This document shows positions 56,326-64,000 of a stretch of 64,000 nt of DNA, one piece after another (positions within the stretch are counted from its first letter, which is position 1; each line of letters opens with the position of its first letter). A model generated the notes under the pieces. It was given only the letters and a program-made list of their open reading frames with translations, had not been told where the DNA came from and searched no databases. Source of the stretch: Takakia lepidozioides (Eukaryota; Streptophyta; Takakiopsida; Takakiales; Takakiaceae); NCBI GenBank assembly GCA_030704615.1, contig CM060731.1:22568001-22632000 (forward strand), written 5' to 3'. A program made the position numbers and the translations under genes.

Positions 56326-59017
56326 GCCAAGCAGTGAGCAAAGAACAACTCTGGCAGGAGTTCTTCTTAGATTCTTCAGTGTCCTGGGACAACAGGATTG
56401 ATAAGGTGGGCCTATGTACATTCAGGATTCTGAAAGTGTTTGTCTCATCACTGAATCTGGCACCATGCTTTTCTGTTGACTGAATTATAGCTGCTGCAGT
56501 AAACTTGCTTTGGCACTAAGCAGCAGAAGTGGCCCTTTACTGTCTTTAAGTGAAAGATGCTCGATGCATAACTGTTTAGCCTGATCCATGCGGAAGTTGT
56601 GGTTGCTCAGCTGCCTCCAGGTGCTTTTTGCAGAAATGTCCAAGATCACCAGACTTCAGACATAAGCACACAAAGGAGGTCCTTTGGATTGAGCGTTGGT
56701 TGAACGCTCCTTGGGTGAATGCAGAGTTATCTGAAGGTCGAGCACAATCTGGTGAGGGTTGTAATATTGATGTGCATCATGCTCCTCCAGGCGAAGAATA
56801 CTCCGGGTATTCTTTCAATGATCATTGATGGTTCCAACTCACTCTGGTCCATCGAACTGACTGCAGTAGTTTTGTGATAGTGTTAATTTATAGCAACAAG
56901 AATGCCCTCATAGAGGGATCTTTCTTCGAAGCATATAGCTGGGTTTCCATCCTCAACTAGTTAGGCTGTAAAAGATTGTAACGAAGAGTTCCGAGTCATG
57001 CAGGATGGCAGGGTCAAATCAAACACAGCTATTGGCATCAGGAACCTACATCATGACCACTGCCTTTGAAAGAGGACCACGAGAGGGCGGCAGCAAAAAC
57101 TCTTCTGTCATTGGTGTTGATGTGAGGACACTGTGTAAGGCAGGACAAGTGAAAAATGCATTGCACATTTTGAACCGACAAGGCACGTTGGCAGACTCCA
57201 ATACTTACATCTGCCTCTTGCAGGAGTGCATCAAACTTAGAGACTTAGAAACAGGAAAGCGGGTGCATGCCCACATTATCCAGACTGGATGCAAACCAAA
57301 TATCTCTCTGCTCAACACCCTTGTAAATATGCATGCTAAGTGCGGGAGCATGGGAGATGCACGCCAAGTCTTTGACAGAATGCCTGAAAGAGATGTGTTT
57401 TCGTGGACTATAATGATGGCAGGGTATGCAAAGTATGGGTGTGCCAGGGAGGCTTTGGAGATCTATGAACAAATGATACAGAAAGGGGTGACGCCGGACA
57501 GGATCACATTTACTTGCATTGTTAAGGCATGTGCCAGCCTAGGGGCCCTGGAAAAGAGCAAAGAGATCCATGCTGACATCATTAAAGCTGGGATTGTGCC
57601 AGATATTATTTTGCAAACTGCCCTTGCTGACATGTATGCAAAATGCGGGAGTGTCAAGCATGCACGTCAGGTGTTCGACAATATGGCTCACCGAAATGTG
57701 GTCTCAGAAACTGCCCTTGTTAACATGTATATTAGATGCAGGAGCATGAAGAATGCACGTCAAGTGTTTGACAAGATGGCTGAAAGAGATGTGGTGTCAT
57801 GGAATGCAATGATTGCAGGATATGCTCAGCATGGGTGTGGTAGGGAGGCTTTGGAGATCTATGAGCAAATGAGGCTGGAAGGGGTGAACCCAGACAAGGT
57901 TACTTTCTCTTCTGTTCTCAATGCATGTGCCAGCACTACAGCCCTAGAAAAGGGCATAGAGGTCCATGCTGACATCAGCAAATCTGGAATGGGACCCAAT
58001 ATCATTTTAGAGACTGCCCTTATTGACATGTATGCCAAATGCGGAAGCATGAAAGATGCACGTCAATTGTTCGACAACATGGTTCAAGGAGATGCAGTGG
58101 CATGGAATGCAATGATAGCAGGGTATGCTCAGCAAGGGGATGGTAGGGAGGCTGTTCAACTATTTGAACAAATGGTACAGGAAGGCTTGAAGCCGGATGG
58201 TATCACATTTATATCTCTTCTCTCTGGATGTAGCCATGTGGGATTAGTGGATGAAGGCAGACACTACTTTGATTCCATGAATCGAGATTATGGCCTCACT
58301 CCTACAGTAGAGCATTTTGGCTGCATGGTGGACCTTCTTGGCCGTGCAGGGCAATTGGATGAGGCTGAGGACTTGATTAACAATATGCAAACCCAACCAG
58401 ATGCTGGAGTGTGGGGAGCTTTGCTTGGTGCGTGCAGACTTCATGGTGATGTGGAGCGGGCAGAATGTGCTGCAAAATGTCTCCTCAAGTGTGATCCACA
58501 GGATGCATCAACTTATGTGCTGCTCTCAAACATCTATGCTGCGGCTGGCAGGTGGGATGATCAAGCAAAGGTGAGAAGACTAATGGAAGAAAGAGGTGTC
58601 AGAAAGGAAGCAGGTCGCAGCTGCATTGAGGTGGACAACCAGGTGCATACATTTGTTGTTGAAGACAAATTGCATCCACAAATTGAGGAAATCCATGCTG
58701 AGCTGAAGAGGTTGTATGGGCACATGAAGGATGCAGGATATGTACCTGACACGCGTTTTGTATTGCATGATGTGGAGGAGGAGATGAAGGAATTTTCTCT
58801 TTGCCACCACAGTGAGAAGCTGGCTATTGCTTTTGGGCTCATCAGCACCTCCCCTGGAATACCTCTCCGCGTCAGTAAGAACCTTCGGGTCTGTGGTGAC
58901 TGCCACACTGCCATCAAGTTCATCTCCAAGATTGTTGGGCGCGCAGTTGTAGTACGGGATGCCATCCGCTTTCACCATTTCATTGATGGGGTTTGTTCTT
59001 GTGGAGATTACTGGTGA
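56326..59017 (+). CDS. PDF-motif / PPR-DYW protein (organellar RNA editing factor)
   Basis: The large frame 57005-59017 starts with an ATG and encodes 670 aa with about four P-L-S triplets, E/E+ ([39 protein letters not shown]) and a complete DYW domain ([27 protein letters not shown] at the end). Upstream, 56326-56405 (80 bases, the same size as in the 45.6-kb gene) encodes LWQEFF...SWDNRIDK, and 56634-56806 encodes [18 protein letters not shown]...PWV, together a PDF motif. A donor at 56807 (CCGG|GTAT) and an acceptor ending at 57003 would join it in frame to the ATG at 57005. The protein therefore either starts at 57005 or is an OSB-PDF fusion. One triplet is shortened: NVVS is followed at once by ETALVNMY, a deletion of about 66 residues. 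Organellar C-to-U editing is inferred from the family. Confidence 0.87.
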
Positions 59018-59628
59018 AACAAGCAACTCTTTGAATGAAACAAAATGAACATGAGCATGGAAAGGTGTCAGAAGTTACAAGCACAAAGTCAAGGTAAAAG
59101 TGAGAAGATTTGTGAAGGAATGCAACAAGTAGTGCTCGTTCTGTGAGCCCGCCCGCATGATGATTACCCTGGCCGTCAAATGGCACCAGCAAAGCCATGG
59201 AAAAGCTTATATGGCAGTGGAACTGATTGACAGATTGCAAGGAACAAACAGTAGGCTTGAAGAAACTCCCCAAGTGATGGGCTTGGAAGTTGTGCATGAG
59301 GAGACAGGTATTGCTGTTATTTTACCCGATCCTATATTGAGTGTGATAGGTATGGCATGCATATGCCATACATACACACATGCACATGTGTGCATACATT
59401 CAAGTGGGCTGCCTATGTGCAAGAAGATTCTTCAGAGTTGCGAATTCCACACGCATACACAAAATCTGGGGCACTGCAATCTATCCTCCCTTCTCTCGAG
59501 CTTGTTTCTCTTCTAATGTACTTCAGCTTTTTCAGTGGCTTCCTTTCCTACCACTGCGATTTGGGACAGAACCCCAGACCTGCCTCACAGCCTCAAGGAA
59601 AATCACAACAAAGGACTGGTGGGTCATC
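59018..59628. other. Convergent 3' flanks, no gene seen
   Basis: It lies between the stops of the PPR-DYW gene (plus) and the glucosidase II beta-like gene (minus). The overlapping ORFs at 58980-59736 are not recognised, so this is taken as 3' UTR of both genes. Confidence 0.4.
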
Positions 59629-60339
59629 CTAGATTGCAATCCGCGAGCGTGGAACCCTGCTCCTTCTTTGTACCAGACGGCGGATGAGCTGCAGCCAGGC
59701 GCGGCCCTGCCACCAGAAGAGGCCAGTCACACCTAGCATCTCCAGCACCAGCACCACTTTTATGTCTTGGAGCTTGTGAACCAGTCCTCTCAAACTCTTC
59801 TCCTCGTGAAAGATGGAGAGGTTGCCTTCTTCCTGCTGACGCACAAGTTTGATGTTCTCCGGGTGGGTCCTGCTTAGGAGCACCCCTACCTTGGGCGTAC
59901 CCAACTGCTTTACCAGTTTGTCGCTTGATGCTTTGCCTGCGCCCCGGCAGGAGTTAGCACACTTTGCTCTTCCGTCATACTCGTCGCTTCCATCACAGCA
60001 GTCACAAATGCCATCGTTGACACGAGATGAAAAGAGTACCGTTGGTGACTGTCCTGTATTCTTGCAGTAGAACCTGCCCTGAGGGCAAGCTGAAGTCCCA
60101 GGCTCATCAGTTCCGTCCGCGCAGTCACAAAAGTTATCATTGAGGCGCTCCCGAGGGAATGCTTTGGAACCATCTTTGCACCATAAGGGTGAACCCCGGT
60201 AGTACTTCAACTCTTGAGGCGGAATTCCCTTGGTCTTGGAGCCCGCCGATACCTCTCCCAACATCACCGCAAGAATGTGCAGTACCAGCATTATGCCTCC
60301 CACTTTCCTCCATCTCCACCAGTGCTTCCATGCCTTCAT
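59629..60339 (-). CDS. Short glucosidase II beta-like (PRKCSH N-terminal) protein, 236 aa
   Basis: A single-exon minus frame from ATG 60339. Full-length glucosidase II beta retains the catalytic alpha subunit in the ER during N-glycan trimming. Seen: a hydrophobic signal region near residues 15-32 (GGIMLVLHILAVMLGEVSAG); the family start GIPPQELKYYRG; two LDL-receptor class A-like Cys-rich repeats with CDCADGTDEPGTSAC and CDCCDGSDEYDGRAKC; a weakly helical middle; and a hydrophobic stretch near the C terminus (VVLVLEMLGVTGLFWW) followed by an Arg-rich tail. The mannose-6-phosphate-receptor homology domain of the full-length subunit is absent. Plants are known to have such a short form (At2g42390 type), so this looks complete, not truncated. 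Location in the ER is inferred; the C-terminal span suggests a membrane anchor. Confidence 0.88.
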   Translation of the reverse strand: MKAWKHWWRWRKVGGIMLVLHILAVMLGEVSAGSKTKGIPPQELKYYRGSPLWCKDGSKAFPRERLNDNFCDCADGTDEPGTSACPQGRFYCKNTGQSPTVLFSSRVNDGICDCCDGSDEYDGRAKCANSCRGAGKASSDKLVKQLGTPKVGVLLSRTHPENIKLVRQQEEGNLSIFHEEKSLRGLVHKLQDIKVVLVLEMLGVTGLFWWQGRAWLQLIRRLVQRRSRVPRSRIAI

Positions 60340-60872
60340 TATCGTCAACTTCTAACGAAATCCAGCAGCGTGAAGTCTCTCGCAGCCAGGTCAAAGAAAC
60401 TATCCTGCGACTCTGCGATCCATGAAGAAAATCCGAAACAGGCCCAACAAGAGAAATGGATCTATCCTGCGATCTGTGCAGGAAACCAAAACATTGGTGG
60501 AATCACACATTGTTGCACGCAGAAACTGTAAAGCTTTTCTCGATCCCTCCTCCATGCGTACAGGATATCTCCGATGACCATACATTCTTCTGAACTGTAT
60601 GAACACCGTGTCACGGATGCACTTATTGGATGAAAACGACGAACTAGTGACGAACGCTGTGCAAACAGTGCATGAATAAAGCCATTCAGGGAATGAAAGT
60701 ACCCATGATGTGGACGAGATCGTCGCGTACGTGGATGATAATACTAACCCCTGGATGAATACATCCTGCAAAAGCTGCGAGAAGAGAGAAGCGAGAGCGC
60801 ACGCACACGCAAACCAACCGCGTACAGTACGCAGAGATCTGAGGGAGGCGGAAACGACAAGAGGAGGGAAAC
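60340..60872. promoter_or_regulatory. Shared head-to-head promoter region (533 bp)
   Basis: Only 533 bases separate the ATGs of the divergent glucosidase II beta-like and Yos1-like genes, and no coding sequence is recognised between them, so both promoters and 5' UTRs must lie here. Overlapping ORFs on both strands (60400-60874) are not accepted as genes. Confidence 0.5.
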
Positions 60873-61103
60873 ATGTGGCAGATTGTGGAAGCTATTCTGC
60901 TTTTGTTGAATGCCCTGGCAATTTTGAACGAGCAGCGGTTTCTGGCACCTCATGGCTGGGGCTTCGCGGACTTGCCTGGGGGGAGGAAGGTGGCCTCACT
61001 CAAGGCACAGATCCTTGGATTTTTGCATGCAGTTCAGTACTTGAGGGCACCTCTTGTCGCTATCAATGTCGTGGCCATCACTTCCAAGCTCCTCTTTGGG
61101 TAG
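60873..61103 (+). CDS. Yos1-like / IER3IP1-like protein, 76 aa
   Basis: A complete single-exon frame, ATG to TAG. Yos1 works with Yip1 and Yif1 in ER-to-Golgi transport by COPII vesicles. Seen: an N-terminal span (MWQIVEAILLLLNALAILNE), the conserved ERFL-like QRFLAPHGWG, a short central loop, and a second hydrophobic span with PLVAINVVAI ending in LLFG. Plant homologues have 70-80 residues with the same NALAILNE-RFLAP-GW signature, so the length and ends fit. Its neighbour, the divergent glucosidase II beta-like gene, also belongs to the early secretory pathway. The intronless form is unusual enough to consider a retrocopy, but the frame is intact. Confidence 0.9.
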   Translation: MWQIVEAILLLLNALAILNEQRFLAPHGWGFADLPGGRKVASLKAQILGFLHAVQYLRAPLVAINVVAITSKLLFG

Positions 61104-62831
61104 TGATTTCAGGTTCTATCCTAATGTTAGGGTTAGGTTTTATTAGCAGCACACTCGTCATTCACAATTGAGGGTGTTTATGCTACATCTCGTTTCCCTT
61201 AAGATAGATCTAGGAAAACTTACAGCCTTTCATTTGGGAAGAAACTGGTCTTCGCCTCAACATCCCTTTTCCATGCCTAGCAGTGGATCAACTGCCCAGG
61301 CTTCGGCGGTACAGCTTCAGGGACATCTTTGGAAAACGGGACTTCACGTCCAGATGATTCGGCACAAGGTGTCTCACGTTTTTCCTGCACCTGTATATTC
61401 TTGCCTTGATGGTTATTCTTCTGGAGCTGCAAGCATTTTACCTTAAGGCTCACACAATGTGATAGCAGTGTCTCGAAAAGTTGTTTCGATTGTAGTGTTA
61501 TTCTGTAGAGGGTTAAACGGTTATCACACTTTGTCAGTACTTCCATCGCACATGCCATAATGTGTGGTCGATGTCAGTGTTTTCCAGCTCTTTGGTTTTC
61601 CATCTTAGCAATAGCTTCCATCGATTGCAAAGATCATTATTTGTTCAGGAAAAGTAGGAGAATAGCCCCATGTAAATTTAAGCCAGTTTTAGCGGGCACC
61701 TTCCTGACACATTCTGAGGAACTTGGGCGTCGACACTTCTTTCGCAACACCATTGGACAGATGCTTTGCATTCACTGGGGACACCTTACCCTTGGACAGA
61801 GACTTTGGGCTTTGATCCCATGTTACAAATGTTGCGAAATGTCTCCGTGGATTCAAGAACATCCTAATATCTCTAACCAGTTCAGCCACTCAGCCTATTC
61901 AAAGTAGGTAGATCAGCAGACAATGGATGTTTTCAGGAGTTGCATGTTTCCATGGGACTTGAATCTAGTATATTGGTGAGCCATCCCTTTTCCCCACTCG
62001 CTTTTTTCCCTCTGGGCTTATCAAAGGGCAGTAACTTTTATGGTTTCACACAATGCTAAAGAACCCCTGTTGACAATTCCACAATGAAGATGGTGAGCAT
62101 GTGTTTCTGAACAATGTGTGCATTAGATCTGTAGTCATTAAATGACACAACTGGAGTGGTCTGGCCAGGTGAAGGTGCAATCTCTGTAAATGCTTTGCCA
62201 AACAAGGCCAGGAGTGTGAAAGACAGGAGAGAGAAGACTCCAGCCAAAGCCAGTGGAAAGGGCAGGATATCTATGGGAGCTCCAGGAGGATGATAAGGAG
62301 AAAAATAAGCCAACATTGTGTTCAAATAGCAGATCTGTGATAGAAGGGCTTTAGGCGGCAGCCATGTGATAATTGAGGGGCTAACGCAGTAGCTCCTACA
62401 AGAGACAACTATGACTGGATAGTCCAAGTATTGTTTGTGTGTTCAGGATATTGACAGGCGACGAAGATACTCCTGTGTAGGCGTTCTGCTCTCAGACAAG
62501 CCTTTTGGTGGCCTGTGAGGGGCTTCGTTAGGCTGTCACTTGGCAGCTGTTTGGCGAGTGCTTCTGAGGTGAGCTTACATCAACTCAGTTAAGGTATCTG
62601 GAACTTAACCACAGAGGAGCAACTGCACAAAAAGCACATCACACAGATTAACAGGGTTGGAGATTAAAAGTTGCGAGGTGGGCACAAAGAAGGGGTCAGA
62701 GGAAGGGGTTTCAAAAGTCCATCGCTTGCCCTGAATTCTGCGTCACTCTATTGAAATTCCTTTATCATCTGTCTATTGTACAGACAGTTAATCTGCCACG
62801 GCAGATCTGGATACATCCCCAATTTCTGAGC
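61104..62831. other. No gene recognised; one hydrophobic minus-strand ORF
   Basis: It includes the Yos1-like 3' UTR. A minus frame at 62056-62427 (123 codons) has two hydrophobic segments (LPFPLALAGVFSLLSFTLLA being the clearest) but no family I know and no splice context that I could confirm. The ORFs at 61168-61907 overlap on both strands and are not accepted. Confidence 0.35.
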
Positions 62832-63043
62832 ATGGCTACTCACGATGCAAATACGCCAGGGGCTCTAGATACCAAGGATGCAATCAATGTGGAGGAAGCA
62901 ATGCCAGAGGAACTACAAGGTGACGATGACACACGCCATTATAAGAAAGGGATGTGGACCATTTCAGAGCTACTTGTGTTGCAAGCTGTGAGGAGAGAGG
63001 ATTTTGAGAAGCAATCTAAGGGTGGGAATCGAGAGAAGCACAG
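62832..63043 (+). CDS. Trihelix/Myb-like transcription factor, first exon (gene continues past window)
   Basis: From ATG 62832 (MATHDANTPGALDTKDAI) the frame runs through an acidic leader to YKKGMWTISELLVLQAVRRE and GGNREKHR, then a GT donor at 63044 (CACAG|GTCAGC). The K-x-x-W-T-x-x-E-x-x-V-L pattern is the first helix of the plant homeodomain-like/trihelix family in which the next exon normally supplies the remaining helices. That exon was not found in the last 950 bases, so it must lie beyond the window after a long intron. The in-frame codons before 62832 have no ATG. DNA binding in the nucleus is inferred; the family assignment rests on one helix. Confidence 0.6.
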
Positions 63044-64000
63044 GTCAGCTAACTTCTCATTCCTTTATAGTTTGAGCGTGAGGATATCTGTCTCTATCCA
63101 TCTGTGCCAATTCATGTCATGCAGCTGGAGATCTTGTGATTTTTATAGCTAAATCAAGCAAAAGGTGTTGTGGGCACCTAGCATTATGCTGTCGTGTGAA
63201 GGCAAAGAGCTCGCTCAGCTAGTGATTGTACTTTGGAGGCCTTACATAGGCCTCTCAATTGAAAACCCAAGTTTTGTTGTTTACTAGTCAGCACAAATCA
63301 AGAGCCCAGTGCTCCTGGAGGTCCCAACACGCGATTTCCACCTGATAGGACCAATGATGCCTCAGGACTCCTGTTGTTGGCCTGCTTGACACAGGGTCAT
63401 CCTCTTGTGCCGCTTGCACGGAACTCTTCAAACTTGGGTTCTCACTTGGTATCTTTGTATCTTGGCACTTTAGATACACTGGAGGTTTGGGGCTTTCATT
63501 GATTTAGATATATATGTGGCACTCTTTGCAGCCCAAAATGAAATACCAATTGTTGAACTGAACTTTCACTGGAGACCCTGATGTAAAACGGCCCTATCAA
63601 GTGGATCTTCCTGTAGGTCACTGTTAATGGGAATTATTAGTTACACTGAACTTAGCATAAGCATGACTCCACTAAGACATATTTTATGTAGTGCACCTAG
63701 TATTGGGAGGCAATGGGCTCTTAAGAGTCTCATATATTGTTCTCTAGCAAAGACAGTGAGAGATATCTAGGACAGTTCAGACTCTTTTGTCCACAAATAT
63801 TCTTGCAACCATCTGAATTTAAAATCCTGTATTGGTTAGGGTTCAAAATGCTGAGGGTTATCTTCCATCAAGTCCAACTCCATTCTCTAAGTTAGTCAGG
63901 GATGGTCTCAAAGCCATAGAGGATGTACCAGGAATATACATGGTTGGCTACCTCATAGAAACCCTTTGCCATTTGCATGTGTCAATTAGAATATTGTGTG
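63044..64000 (+). other. Presumed first intron of the trihelix-like gene
   Basis: No coding exon recognised up to the window end. The one ORF here (63288-63479, minus) has no known relative. Confidence 0.4.

Noticed and set aside
62056-62427. Hydrophobic minus ORF as a membrane protein gene
   Set aside because: No family resemblance, starts and splice sites uncertain; listed only within the intergenic entry.

Overview
The window reads as nuclear DNA of a land plant. It has multi-exon genes with GT-AG (and a few GC-AG) introns, a plant-type RNA polymerase II largest subunit, a WAT1/UMAMIT transporter, and several PLS-class PPR genes with the plant-specific DYW domain. The many near-identical PPR triplets, the heavy TE load and the introns of a few hundred bases suggest a fern or other non-seed vascular plant. 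That placement is inference, not a demonstrated identification.

Layout. 1-5013: decayed Ty3/gypsy chromovirus with frameshifted pol, chromodomain and a ~1.6 kb 3' LTR, abutting a decayed SWIM/MULE-type gene (5014-6936, minus). 6937-13.9 kb: gene-poor, with a PPR pseudogene, a piggyBac-like relic, a dispersed repeat and an orphan 5' exon resembling Rubisco-activase-like proteins. 13927-15012: a fold-back element with long inverted arms and a 6-bp target duplication. 15460-20306: complete 7-exon WAT1-related transporter gene (387 aa), its last exon partly duplicated 4.3 kb downstream inside a repeat block. 23-24.3 kb: gypsy integrase fragment and a 52-bp tandem array. 26810-36334 (minus): complete 15-exon NRPB1 (1822 aa). 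37.3-42.55 kb (minus): two tandem PPR genes that have lost or broken their DYW ends. 45.57-48.31 kb (plus): intact PPR-DYW gene. 49418-53978 (minus): complete 10-exon SLU7 (538 aa). 56.3-59.0 kb (plus): second intact PPR-DYW gene. 59.6-61.1 kb: head-to-head pair of a short glucosidase II beta-like gene and a Yos1-like gene. 62832-63043: first exon of a trihelix/Myb-like gene that leaves the window.

Most notable: the PPR genes carry, spliced or fused in frame upstream of the repeats, the PDF motif otherwise known from organellar single-stranded-DNA-binding OSB proteins. In one gene the PPR reading frame has no ATG before the first repeat, so an upstream PDF exon seems required. NRPB1 and SLU7 act in nuclear transcription and splicing, the PPR-DYW proteins are expected in organellar RNA editing, and the 60-kb pair acts in the early secretory pathway. 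Apart from the head-to-head pair, nothing indicates co-regulation.
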